Made by a program: the position numbers and the translations under genes. This document shows positions 54,061 through 61,976 of a stretch of DNA of 64,000 nt, in pieces. The notes under the pieces are model-generated. The model made no database searches. It saw only the letters and a list, made by a program, of their open reading frames with translations, and was not told the DNA's origin. Positions within the stretch are counted from its first letter, which is position 1. Every line of letters starts with the position of its first letter. The stretch comes from Amycolatopsis benzoatilytica AK 16/65 (lineage in GTDB: Bacteria > Actinomycetota > Actinomycetes > Mycobacteriales > Pseudonocardiaceae), in contig NZ_KB912942.1 in the NCBI RefSeq assembly GCF_000383915.1, positions 7,806-71,805 on the forward strand, given 5' to 3'.

Positions 54061-55173
54061 ATGACTTCCGCCCTGCGCACCCGAGCCGTGCACGCTGGTC
54101 GCGACGATCTCGCCGACCTTGGCCTGCACGCTGCCCCGCTCGACTTCTCCACGACCTACCCCTCGCGCGACAGCGCCGAGGAGGCCCGCCGGATCGACGA
54201 GTTCGCCGCGGGCGGGAACGTCACCGGCATCTACGGCCGGATCGGCAACCCGACCGTCGAGCGGTTCGAGCAAGCGTTGGCGGAACTGGAAGGCTTCGAG
54301 CACGCGGTCGCCTTCGCGAGCGGCATGGCCGCGGTGTCGGCGTGCCTGCTTTCCGCCGTCACGCAAGGAAAACGGCACATCGTCGGCGTCCGCCCGCTGT
54401 ACGGCTGCACCGATCACCTGCTCACCACCGGTCTGCTCGGCACCGAAGTCACCTGGAGCTCGCCGGAGGACGTCGCGGACGCCCTGCGCCCGGACACCGG
54501 TCTGGTTTTCGTGGAAACGCCCGCGAACCCGACCCTGAGCGAACTGGACATCGCCGCCCTGACTGAGGCGTGCGGCGACGTCCCGGTGCTGGTCGACAAC
54601 ACGTTCGCCACTCCGGTTCTGCAGCGCCCCGGCCGCCTCGGCGCGAAACTCGTTCTGCACAGTGCGACGAAGTTCCTGGGCGGCCACGGCGACGTGATGG
54701 GCGGAGTGGTCGCTTGCGACGCCGAAGAAGCGGCCCGCCTGCGGTCCCTTCGCTTCGCCACCGGCGGCGTCCTGCACCCGCTGGCCGGGTACCTGTTGCT
54801 GCGCGGACTCTCGACGCTTCCCCTCCGCGTCAAGGCGGCTTCCGAGACTGCCGCGGTGCTGGCCGAACGACTCGCTTCGCACCCCTCGGTAAGCGCCGTG
54901 CACTACCCCAAGCTGGGCGGGCCCCTGGTCGCCTTCGAGGTCACCGGAGACCCGCACGCGGTCGTCGGCGCGGTCCGGCTGATCACGCCCGCGGTGAGCC
55001 TCGGCAGCGTGGACACCCTGATCCAGCACCCGGCGTCGCTCACCCACCGAATCGTGGCCGAAGACGACCGAACCGGCTCCGGCATCACGCATGGCCTGCT
55101 CCGGCTTTCCACCGGACTGGAGGACGTCGAGGACCTGTGGCTGGACCTGGACCAGGCGCTGAAATCCTGCTGA
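54061..55173 (+). CDS. Cys/Met-metabolism PLP lyase (cystathionine or methionine gamma-lyase type)
   Basis: A 370-residue fold I PLP enzyme. YGRIGNPTVERFEQALAELEG, FASGMAAVSACLL, VDNTFATPVLQRP and the PLP lysine in HSATKFLGGHGDVMGG are intact, as is the C-terminal GLLRLSTGLEDVEDLW. Lyase activity on methionine, cystathionine or homocysteine cannot be separated by eye. The divergent Lrp gene points to a degradative role. ATG at 54061; a TTG 36 bases earlier is an alternative. Confidence 0.9.
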   Translation: MTSALRTRAVHAGRDDLADLGLHAAPLDFSTTYPSRDSAEEARRIDEFAAGGNVTGIYGRIGNPTVERFEQALAELEGFEHAVAFASGMAAVSACLLSAVTQGKRHIVGVRPLYGCTDHLLTTGLLGTEVTWSSPEDVADALRPDTGLVFVETPANPTLSELDIAALTEACGDVPVLVDNTFATPVLQRPGRLGAKLVLHSATKFLGGHGDVMGGVVACDAEEAARLRSLRFATGGVLHPLAGYLLLRGLSTLPLRVKAASETAAVLAERLASHPSVSAVHYPKLGGPLVAFEVTGDPHAVVGAVRLITPAVSLGSVDTLIQHPASLTHRIVAEDDRTGSGITHGLLRLSTGLEDVEDLWLDLDQALKSC

Positions 55174-55190
55174 TCGAGTCAGTCCAGGCG

Positions 55191-55224
55191 AGGCCCGGCC
55201 ACTCGGCCGGGCCTCCGCTGTTTT
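55191..55224. terminator. Terminator between lyase and FmdB genes
   Basis: A 10-bp perfect stem AGGCCCGGCC/GGCCGGGCCT (55191-55200 with 55205-55214), loop ACTC, followed after 6 bases by TTTT. It serves the convergent pair. Confidence 0.8.
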
Positions 55225-55318
55225 CGCGCGGGCTGTCGGTGCGAAGCAGCGCCCGGGCACGCGACCAGGCCGCGAAACCCGCGGGCTTGACCCGCCCTGC
55301 GAGGAACTAGCCAGAAGG

Positions 55319-55522
55319 TCAGCCGCAGCAGCCGCCACCACAGCAGCCGCCGCTGGCCGGGGCAGGGGTGGCTGCGGAGCCGGTCAGCGCGACAGTCGTC
55401 AGCAGTTTGACCGTGTCGGTGTGGCCTTCGGGGCACGCGGCCGGCGCACTCGACTCGCTCATCGGGCGCATGAGCTCGAACGTCTCGGTGCAGTCGCGGC
55501 AGCGGTAGGCGTAGGTGGGCAT
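55319..55522 (-). CDS. FmdB-family zinc ribbon protein
   Basis: A 67-residue protein. The zinc ribbon is MPTYAYRCRDCTETFELM with a second pair C-x-x-G-H in ACPEGH. The C-terminus is Gly/Cys-rich (GGCCGGGCCG), adding four Cys. GATAAT (complement of 55530-55535) is 7 bases before the ATG: leaderless. Proteins of this family are proposed regulators, but no role is proven. Confidence 0.88.
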   Translation of the reverse strand: MPTYAYRCRDCTETFELMRPMSESSAPAACPEGHTDTVKLLTTVALTGSAATPAPASGGCCGGGCCG

Positions 55523-55568
55523 GACGGTGATTATCGCTGCCGCGCCTCGTTGGTGGGAAGCTGTCCCG

Positions 55569-56693
55569 GTGGATGTGCCTCAGTACGCGGATGTTCCGCA
55601 TCTCAGCCAGGTCGTGCCGTCGTTGCTGGGCTCGCTCGGCGTGCCCGGCGAGGCCCGCAGCCTCGACCTGCCGGAAGCCCGCAGCGCCTGCGTCCTCCTG
55701 ATCGACGGCCTCGGCTGGGAACTGCTGTCGCAGCATGCCGCCGACGCCCCGGTGCTCACCGAACTGGCCAGCCGTCCGTTGCGCGTCGGCTTCCCGTCGA
55801 CGACGGCGGCCGGCGTCGCCGCGATCGGGACCGGCCTGGCGTCGGGTGAGCACGGAATGGTCGGCTACACCTTCGAGGTCCCGGGCGCCGGAGTGCTGAA
55901 CGCCCTCCGCTGGCGCTCCCACGACGACGGCAGCGACCTCCGCGGCGCTCTCCCGCCGCGAGAAGTCCAGCCGTTGCCGACCACCTTCGAACGCGCCACC
56001 GCAGCCGGCATCGAGGCCGCGGTGGTGTCATCGGCGCATTTCGCCAACACCGCCTTGACCCAGGCGACGCAGAGCGGCGCTCGCTACGCCGGCGTCCATG
56101 CGCTGGGGGATCTGGCCGCGCGCACCCTGGAGATTCTTTCCTCACGGGCGTTTTGCTATGCCTACCACAGCGAATTGGACTTGCTGGGCCACCTGTACGG
56201 CCCCGGGTCGGCCGCCTGGCGGATGCAGCTGCGCCACGTCGACCGGCTTGTCGAGTCCATTGTGGAGGACCTGCCGTCCGGTGCCTTGCTGGCAGTGGTG
56301 GCCGACCACGGAATGGTGACCGTCGAAGAGAAACTGAATCTGGAAGACACCCCGGAGCTGCTGGCCGGCGTCCGCGCTTTCGCCGGGGAAGTCCGCGCCC
56401 GGCACGTTTACGCCGAACCGGGCGCGACCGCCGACGTCGTCGCGGCTTGGCGCGAGGTACTGGGCTCACGGGCCTGGGTGCTGCCCCGCGACGAGGCGAT
56501 CGCCGCTGGCTGGTTCGGTGCTGCGGTAACAGACCGGGTTCGACCGAGGATCGGCGACGTGGTCGCCGCGGCGACCGGGACGTTCGGCATGGTCCGCGAA
56601 CTGGCGGAAGCGGTCGAGACGAACCTGATCGGCCAGCACGGTTCGCTGACGACAGCCGAGCAGCTCGTCCCGCTGGCGATCGCGCACGGCTGA
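55569..56693 (+). CDS. Alkaline phosphatase-superfamily phosphodiesterase/nucleotide pyrophosphatase
   Basis: A 374-residue protein. Metal and nucleophile signatures: VLLIDGLGWELL, GFPSTTAAGVAAIGTGLASGEHGMVGY (Thr nucleophile in PSTTA), AYHSELDLLGHLYG and VVADHGMV supply the Asp/His ligands. GTG at 55569 is chosen because GGTGGGAAG precedes it; an upstream ATG would overlap the divergent FmdB gene. No signal peptide, so it acts in the cytoplasm on an unknown phosphodiester. Confidence 0.88.
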   Translation: MDVPQYADVPHLSQVVPSLLGSLGVPGEARSLDLPEARSACVLLIDGLGWELLSQHAADAPVLTELASRPLRVGFPSTTAAGVAAIGTGLASGEHGMVGYTFEVPGAGVLNALRWRSHDDGSDLRGALPPREVQPLPTTFERATAAGIEAAVVSSAHFANTALTQATQSGARYAGVHALGDLAARTLEILSSRAFCYAYHSELDLLGHLYGPGSAAWRMQLRHVDRLVESIVEDLPSGALLAVVADHGMVTVEEKLNLEDTPELLAGVRAFAGEVRARHVYAEPGATADVVAAWREVLGSRAWVLPRDEAIAAGWFGAAVTDRVRPRIGDVVAAATGTFGMVRELAEAVETNLIGQHGSLTTAEQLVPLAIAHG

Positions 56694-56702
56694 CCGGAGG
56701 GT

Positions 56703-56731
56703 CCGGCTCCCGGCTAATCGGGCTGAGCCGG
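56703..56731. terminator. Hairpin between phosphodiesterase and MFS genes
   Basis: CCGGCTC (56703-56709) pairs with GAGCCGG (56725-56731) with a small inner CCG/CGG stem. No T tract. It lies between convergent genes. Confidence 0.5.
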
Positions 56732-56824
56732 GCGGCCAAGCCGCGTGCCGAGAGTGCGGCCGCGATTTTCGTGCCTTGTTCGGCTGATTGGCCGCGATCT
56801 TCCCGCCGGTCTCTGGCGGGCCAG

Positions 56825-58024
56825 TCAGTCCTGTTCGCGCCTGGCCCACCGGCCCGTCGTCGCCAAGCATCCCGCGGCCATGGCGGCGAGCACCGCGCCG
56901 GAGAAGAACATCCAGGTCGCGTTCGCGGTCCCGGCCAGCCCGCCGACGAACGTCCCGACCGCGATCCCCACGTAAATCCCGGCCGCGTTCAACGAGATCA
57001 CCAGCGGGGCCTCACCTGGCGCCGCGGCGATCAGCCGATACTGCTGGGGCGGCGTCTGACACCAGCAGCTCGCACCCCAGGCCACCGCCAGCACACCGGC
57101 CGCGACGGGGAACGTGCCGGCGAGTAAAGACAATCCGCCCAACGCGGCGAGCGCGCAGACCATCACCGAATAGCCCGCGACCAGGACCCGCGTCCCGCCG
57201 AACCTGTCGGTCAACCGGCCGGACAGCTGCGCGCCAACGATGGCGCCGACGCCGTAAAGAAGCAGCATCCACTGTGTGTCTTCAGGGGAAACGCCGACGG
57301 CCCCGAATGCCGGAATCGCGTAGGCGTACGCGGTGTAGGCCGCGGCCATGCCCAGCACGGTCACGGGCAGAATGATCCGCACGCCGCGGTTGCGCAGCAC
57401 GGCTAAGCGTGTCGTCAGCGGAAGACGGACTCCGCCGCTCAGGTACGGCAGCAGGGCCGCCAAGCCCGCTCCGGCGAGCAGGCAAAGCCCGGCGACCAAG
57501 CCCAGCGCGGCCCGCCAGCCCATCACTCGAGAGGCCAAGTTCCCCAACGAAACCCCGATCGCCGTGGCGATCGTCAGACCGCTGATCACGAGTGCCAGCG
57601 CGCGGCCGCGGCGCTCCGCCGAGACGAGCGACGAGGCGGCCACGCCGGCGTTCGGCGTGAACCCGGCCGCGCCTGCCGCTGCCAGCGCACGCGACACCAG
57701 CAACAACGCGAAACTCGGAGCGAGCGCGGTGCCGACATTCGCCAGCCCGAGGACGACGAGTGCCGCCACCAAGAGCCGGCGTCGGGGAACGGTGGCGGTG
57801 AGCGTCGCGAGCACAGGGGAGAACACCGCGTAGCACAACGCGAACACGGTCATCGAGTAGCCCGCCGCCGCTTCGGACACCCGGAGTTCGCTTGCCATCT
57901 GCGGCAGGAACCCGGCGACGACGAACGCGTCCGTCCCGACCGCGAACGTGCCGAGCGCCAGCAACGACACCTGGCCACCAGCTCGGCGGGAAGCTGTCTC
58001 CGGTGCATTTAATGAGACACTCAA
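56825..58024 (-). CDS. MFS drug/metabolite exporter with TTA codon
   Basis: A 399-residue protein of the 12-helix DHA1 type: VAGFLPQMASELRVSEAAAGYSMTVFALCYAV and the loop motif ALATLTATVPRRRLL with the A-like motif after TM2, and GRLTDRFGGTRVLV between TM8 and TM9. TTG start at 58024 with AGGAG upstream. The fifth codon is TTA, very rare in this genome, which in actinomycetes can place a gene under the bldA tRNA-Leu. It follows the RsrR-like gene on the same strand across a tandem-repeat leader. Confidence 0.88.
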   Translation of the reverse strand: MSVSLNAPETASRRAGGQVSLLALGTFAVGTDAFVVAGFLPQMASELRVSEAAAGYSMTVFALCYAVFSPVLATLTATVPRRRLLVAALVVLGLANVGTALAPSFALLLVSRALAAAGAAGFTPNAGVAASSLVSAERRGRALALVISGLTIATAIGVSLGNLASRVMGWRAALGLVAGLCLLAGAGLAALLPYLSGGVRLPLTTRLAVLRNRGVRIILPVTVLGMAAAYTAYAYAIPAFGAVGVSPEDTQWMLLLYGVGAIVGAQLSGRLTDRFGGTRVLVAGYSVMVCALAALGGLSLLAGTFPVAAGVLAVAWGASCWCQTPPQQYRLIAAAPGEAPLVISLNAAGIYVGIAVGTFVGGLAGTANATWMFFSGAVLAAMAAGCLATTGRWARREQD

Positions 58025-58080
58025 TGTCCCGATTCTCCTTCCGAAAAAGGGCCTCGCCGCTCAGGTTGTAGTCGCAGGTC

Positions 58081-58240
58081 AGGCGGGTCTTTTACGAACC
58101 GCCGGTTGCGGTCGGTGGTCAGGCGGGTCTTTTACGAACTGCCGGTTGTGGTCGCTGGTCAGGCGGGTCTTCTACGAACCGCCGGTTGTGGTCGCTGGTC
58201 AGGCGGGGTTCTCGACGAACCGCCGGATCCGGTGCCGGGC
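58081..58240. repeat. 40-bp tandem repeat between the RsrR-like and MFS genes
   Basis: Three copies of a 40-bp unit (58081, 58121, 58161), nearly identical, each starting AGGCGGGTCTT and ending GGTC, and a fourth diverged copy at 58201 that is the 3' end of the regulator gene itself. On the minus strand the unit repeats the last codons (RRFVE) and region past the stop. It forms the leader of the MFS cistron. Confidence 0.88.
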
Positions 58241-58675
58241 CGCGGGCGGACTCGACGCGAGCAAATCGGCGAGGGTCTGGCCGGCAAGCTCGCGCCGCCA
58301 GGCCAGCTCGGCTTTGCGCATGGCCCGCGCGATCCCGCACGGCCGGGCGAACTCCTTCGCCGCCGCGGACGATCCCGCTCCGCGCTGTCGGATCTCAGCG
58401 CACTGGAACGGATCCGCGCTGCCCTCGATCGCGGTGACGACGTCCATCAAGGTGACCGACTCCGGCGCGCGGCCGAGCCGGTAGCCGCCGCGCGCGCCGG
58501 CTTCGGAGCGGAGGATGCCGCTCTTCGCCAGGGGCTGAAGCTGCTTCTTCAGGTACTCGGGCGGAAGGTCGAAGACCTCGGCGAGCCGCCCGACCGGAAT
58601 CGGGGCGAGATCGTCGAGCCACGCGAGCACCAGGCAACAGTGCAGGCCCCACTCGATGCCTTCGCTCATCCGCAT
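58199..58675 (-). CDS. RsrR-like Rrf2-family [2Fe-2S] regulator
   Basis: A 158-residue Rrf2 protein: winged helix (PVGRLAEVFDLPPEYLKKQLQPLAKSGILRSEAGARGGYRL) plus dimer helix. With the ATG at 58675, residues E8, W9 and H12 (GIEWGLHCC) and two later Cys, C92 and C113 (FQCAEIRQRG, RPCGIARAM), match the Glu/His/Cys/Cys cluster ligands and the Trp9 switch described for RsrR of Streptomyces venezuelae. TAGCAT lies 7 bases before this ATG: leaderless. It probably senses redox state and controls itself and the MFS gene. Confidence 0.88.
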   Translation of the reverse strand: MRMSEGIEWGLHCCLVLAWLDDLAPIPVGRLAEVFDLPPEYLKKQLQPLAKSGILRSEAGARGGYRLGRAPESVTLMDVVTAIEGSADPFQCAEIRQRGAGSSAAAKEFARPCGIARAMRKAELAWRRELAGQTLADLLASSPPAARHRIRRFVENPA

Positions 58676-58705
58676 AATGGGGATGCTACACATCCCGATT
58701 ATGCG
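58671..58705. promoter_or_regulatory. 35-bp operator of the RsrR-like gene
   Basis: Arms 58671-58685 and 58691-58705 are inverse copies at 14 of 15 positions around CTACA. The repeat covers the start codon and the -10 (58683-58688), so binding by the regulator itself would shut off its own leaderless promoter. Confidence 0.75.
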
Positions 58706-58818
58706 GCGAAAGCTGGTTGCCCAGTCTGGGCAGGGCAGCCACCGGCAGGCAGGAGAGCTGATCATCGTCGGCAGGGTCCTCCCGCCGCCGCCCGCGGCTG
58801 CCGGTTACCGTTCAATTC

Positions 58819-59124
58819 GTGCCCCGACGCAATACTCCCGGCCGCGGTCGGCCCGGCCGCGGCGAGCAGCCCAGCCTGGGTGCGATCAGCGGCTGGGCGC
58901 ACTCCGAATCCGGCCCCGACGGCGACTGGCTCGTCCGGACCGTGCCGGGTTCGCACGCCGCCAAGACCTACCGCTGTCCCGGCTGTGACCACGAGATCCG
59001 GCCGGGCACGCCACATCTGGTGGTGTGGCCCGCGGACGACACCGGCGGCGTCGCCGACCGCCGGCATTGGCACCGGCCTTGCTGGGAAGCCCGGGCTCGC
59101 CGACGCCCGAACCGTCGCCGCTGA
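58819..59124 (+). CDS. Small zinc-finger-like protein (often annotated ATP/GTP-binding)
   Basis: A 101-residue basic protein. A possible metal site: YRCPGCDHEI with later His and Cys in PHLVVW and HWHRPCW, and an Arg-rich tail. TACCGT (58806-58811) lies 7 bases before the GTG: leaderless. Homologues are common in actinobacteria under the name ATP/GTP-binding protein, but I see no P-loop; a small nucleic-acid-binding protein is more likely. Confidence 0.75.
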   Translation: MPRRNTPGRGRPGRGEQPSLGAISGWAHSESGPDGDWLVRTVPGSHAAKTYRCPGCDHEIRPGTPHLVVWPADDTGGVADRRHWHRPCWEARARRRPNRRR

Positions 59125-59675
59125 CTGGCTGCGCGATCGATGGGAGCCTTCTCATCGATCATGCTCGGGATCGCCGTCCTTCGGCGCCGCTGTTATGCAC
59201 GGCCGTCGACGGCGGCGTTCCGTCAGCACTCCTGAACCGGCGGCGTTCCGTCAGCACTCTTGAACCGGCGGCGTTCCGTCAGCACTCTTGAACCAGCCGG
59301 AATCGCGCGCGTTCCGCCGCCGCGATCCACGCTCCCGTCGGGAGCTGAACCAGCCGGAGTCTCCGCGGCTCGCCCCGCCCCGCCCCGCCACAGCCCCTCG
59401 GCCCGCCCCGCCCCGCCACAGCCCGCTCGGCCCGTCCGTCAGGGGCCCCTTGAGGGAATCTAAGTCCGGCAATGGGCCCTTCACGGACGCGCCTGAGGCC
59501 GCTAGCGTTTTGCCGCCACCAGGAACCGCGTGCGTTCCGCCACCACCAGGAACCGCGAGCGCCCCGCCACCGCCTCAGCCGCCCGGGTCCGAGCTGGGCC
59601 GCCGCCTTCGGCCGCCGGCCGCCGCATTCGTCCGCCGGTCGCCGCCTTCGTCCGCCGGCCGCCGCCTTCGGCCGC
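59125..59675. repeat. Gene-free zone with several different tandem arrays
   Basis: Three arrays lie in 550 bases: a 28-bp unit (GGCGGCGTTCCGTCAGCACT and on) three times at 59211, 59239, 59267; another 28-bp GC-only-type unit twice at 59369 and 59397; and a 20-bp unit (GCCGCCTTCGGCCGCCGGCC-like) four times at 59601-59680, the last running into the GNAT stop. A 10-base AGGAACCGCG recurs at 59521 and 59548. No gene is credible here. Confidence 0.85.
59434..59488. repeat. Dispersed 55-nt inverted repeat, copy H
   Basis: GTCCGTCAGGGGCCCCTTGA pairs with CAATGGGCCCTTCACGGAC around GGGAATCTAAGTCCGG. It lies between the convergent zinc-finger (+) and GNAT (-) genes, inside the tandem-repeat zone. Confidence 0.85.
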
Positions 59676-60188
59676 CTACCGGCGGAAATGCCGCGACATC
59701 GCTCCGTCGTAAACGTCCTCCTGGTACTTCGTGAAACCCAGCTTCTCCACGACCCGCAGCGACGGCTCGTTCGTCACCGTCACGCTGATCAGCACCGGAA
59801 TCTCCGGGATCTCCCGTTCCGCCCACTCCACCGCCGCCCGGGCGGCCTCCAGCGCGTAGCCCTTTCCCCACGCCGACGGGCGGAACCGGTACCCCAGGTT
59901 CAGCACCTTCTCTCCCCGGAAATCCCGCTTCCGTACTCCGGTCATCCCGATCACGTCCGACCCGTCCGCGGCCGCCGGCTTGCCGCGTTCCCGCACTGCC
60001 AGATAGCCGTAGCCGAGCTCGGCCCAATGCGCGAGCCAGCTGTCGAAGGTCAGCCGCGTGGTGGCGGCGTCCGGCGGCCGCGGGTTGAACCGGTTCGTCT
60101 CCGGATCGGTCTGGATCTCCAGCACCGCCTGCCGGTCCGCCTCCACGAACGGCCGCAGCACCAGCCGTTCCGTCACGATCTCTGTCAC
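59676..60188 (-). CDS. GNAT acetyltransferase (RimJ/RimL-like)
   Basis: A 170-residue protein. TERLVLRPFVEADRQAVLEIQ opens the domain, and the acetyl-CoA loop is YRFRPSAWGKGYALEAARAAVEWA, with SVTVTNEPSLRVVEKLGF at the end. GTG at 60188 (MTEIVTERL) is preferred because TATGGT (complement of 60196-60201) lies 7 bases upstream; a longer frame exists. Substrate unknown; could modify a protein N-terminus or small molecule. Confidence 0.88.
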   Translation of the reverse strand: MTEIVTERLVLRPFVEADRQAVLEIQTDPETNRFNPRPPDAATTRLTFDSWLAHWAELGYGYLAVRERGKPAAADGSDVIGMTGVRKRDFRGEKVLNLGYRFRPSAWGKGYALEAARAAVEWAEREIPEIPVLISVTVTNEPSLRVVEKLGFTKYQEDVYDGAMSRHFRR

Positions 60189-60238
60189 TCGTCCGACCAT
60201 AGCTGCGGGGTACGACAAGAACCGGCGAGAATGCCGTC

Positions 60239-61015
60239 ATGAGCGAGACCGACCTGCCGACCGAACCGCCGTCCGCCGAAGTCCCGTTGGTGCTCTTGCA
60301 CGCTTTCCCGCTCGACGCGCGCATGTGGGACCCGGTCCGTGCGCCGCTCGCCGAGCGGCTCCGCGTCATCACGCCGGACCAGCGCGGCCTCGGCCGCAGC
60401 CCGCTGCCGGAGACCGACGCCGAGCCGAGCCTCGCGCACGCCGCCCGGGACGTCGTCGCGCTGCTCGACAAGCTCGGGCTCGACCAGGTGGTTATCGGCG
60501 GCTGCTCGATGGGCGGTTATCTCGCGATGGCCGTCCTCCGCGAGGCTCCCGAACGCGTCGCCGGGCTCATTCTCATCGACACCAAGGCGACTTCGGACAC
60601 GCCAGAAGCCGCGGAGATGCGTGAAGTCGTCGCGAAGCGCGCCGAGGAAGAAGGCGTGGCCGGCTGGCTCGCTGACGCGAACCTGCCGAAGCTGCTCGCT
60701 GACACCGCGTCTCCGGACGTCGTCACGCGCGTACGTGAACTGATCGACGCACAGCCGCCGTCGGGGGTCGCCTGGGCTTCGCGCGCGATTCGTACTCGGC
60801 CCGACTCGGTGGAGCTGCTGCGCGAAACGGAGATTCCGGCGCTGGTAATCGTCGGCGAGCGCGACATCCTTACGCCGCTCGAGGACGCGAACACCATGGT
60901 GGAAGCGCTGCCCAACGCGACTCTCGTCGTGGTTCCCGAGGCCGGTCACCTGTCGTCGTTGGAAGCGCCCGCAAGCGTTGTCGAGGCGATCCTCGGCTGG
61001 TACCCGGTCAGCTGA
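60239..61015 (+). CDS. Alpha/beta hydrolase
   Basis: A 258-residue protein. Oxyanion His-containing LLHAFPLDARMWD, nucleophile Ser in GGCSMGGYLAM, Asp in VGERDILTP and His in EAGHLSSLE form a complete triad. It resembles 3-oxoadipate enol-lactonase-type hydrolases, but no pathway genes are nearby. GAGAAT lies 6 bases before the ATG, a weak leaderless signal. It overlaps the convergent phosphotransferase gene by 8 bases. Confidence 0.9.
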   Translation: MSETDLPTEPPSAEVPLVLLHAFPLDARMWDPVRAPLAERLRVITPDQRGLGRSPLPETDAEPSLAHAARDVVALLDKLGLDQVVIGGCSMGGYLAMAVLREAPERVAGLILIDTKATSDTPEAAEMREVVAKRAEEEGVAGWLADANLPKLLADTASPDVVTRVRELIDAQPPSGVAWASRAIRTRPDSVELLRETEIPALVIVGERDILTPLEDANTMVEALPNATLVVVPEAGHLSSLEAPASVVEAILGWYPVS

Positions 61016-61838
61016 AGTACTCCGCTGCGGTGACGCGCGCCTCGTCCAGCCGGTCTGGGAACCGCTGTGCGATCAGGAAGCGCCACGCCACCGCGAAAAC
61101 CGACCGAAGCTGCGTACACGTCGCGAGGACGGCTTCGTCCGCTTCGCCCGGGTACGCGGCGAGGAATTCCGGCCCGCCTTGGCGCGCGAGGATCGCCAGG
61201 TCCCATTCGAGCGGTCCGCGCCACGCGTCTTCGAAGTCGAGCCAGCACGGGCCGTCGGCGGTCTGGATCAGGTTGCCGGGGTGCGCGTCGCCGTGCAGGG
61301 GCTGGCCGGGGCCGGTCGGCAGGAGTGCTTCGAGCCGGTCGCATTCCGCGCCGATCCGCTCGCCGAAGCCGTCCAGCGCGGCGGTGTTGAGGGCGATCAG
61401 GCCGCGCAGTTCCGAAACTGGCCCGCGATCGGGCAGTTCGCCCGGATAGTCGCGCAGCGCGCGGTGCACCTCGGCCAGCGATCCGGCGACCTCGGCCGGG
61501 GAGTGCCGATGGCCAGGATCGTGATCGGTCCAATGCCAGAGCGTGACCGGCAGGCCATCCGCGAAATGGGGGCCGGCCGGGGGATCCGTCGTCGGTGAGA
61601 CGACGCGCACACCACGCTGGGTGAGATGTGCCGACAGTGCGACGTCCCTCTCCAGCCACGGCGTCGCGTCCGGCCGCAGCAGCTGGGTCGTGCCGGGGAT
61701 CCGCGCGACGACCGGACCCATCCTCACCAGCACGTTCGAGCGCTCGTGGAGCACCCGCGCGGCCTCGGTGCGGAGGCCGAACCGGCGGCCGACCGAGAGC
61801 GCCGCGGAGACCGCCGCATCGCGGTGCGGGTCTGCCAT
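61008..61838 (-). CDS. Aminoglycoside phosphotransferase-family kinase
   Basis: A 276-residue APH-fold protein. The catalytic loop is LHGDAHPGNLIQ and the Mg site WLDFEDAWRGPLEWDLA. The N-terminal lobe has NVLVRMGPVVARIPG. The ATG at 61838 (MADPHRDAAV) is preferred; a longer frame exists upstream. Such stand-alone members rarely confer resistance and phosphorylate unknown metabolites. Its 3' end overlaps the hydrolase gene. Confidence 0.85.
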   Translation of the reverse strand: MADPHRDAAVSAALSVGRRFGLRTEAARVLHERSNVLVRMGPVVARIPGTTQLLRPDATPWLERDVALSAHLTQRGVRVVSPTTDPPAGPHFADGLPVTLWHWTDHDPGHRHSPAEVAGSLAEVHRALRDYPGELPDRGPVSELRGLIALNTAALDGFGERIGAECDRLEALLPTGPGQPLHGDAHPGNLIQTADGPCWLDFEDAWRGPLEWDLAILARQGGPEFLAAYPGEADEAVLATCTQLRSVFAVAWRFLIAQRFPDRLDEARVTAAEYFS

Positions 61839-61976
61839 GCGGTGATCTAACCAGCCGGTGCGAGCGACCGTCGGCACCGAGGGCTACGATCCCCCTAGCC
61901 GCCCGGATCAGGCCCGCCTGAAGCCCGAGCGACTGAACAATTTGACCACCACCAGGCTGCAGTGTTGGAGGCAGGA

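Noticed and set aside
55515..55568. An ATG start for the phosphodiesterase overlapping FmdB
   Set aside because: It would overlap the divergent gene and lacks a ribosome site; the GTG at 55569 has one.
59211..59424. 28-bp repeats considered as a CRISPR array
   Set aside because: The units are directly adjacent with no spacers, only two or three copies, and no cas genes are present.
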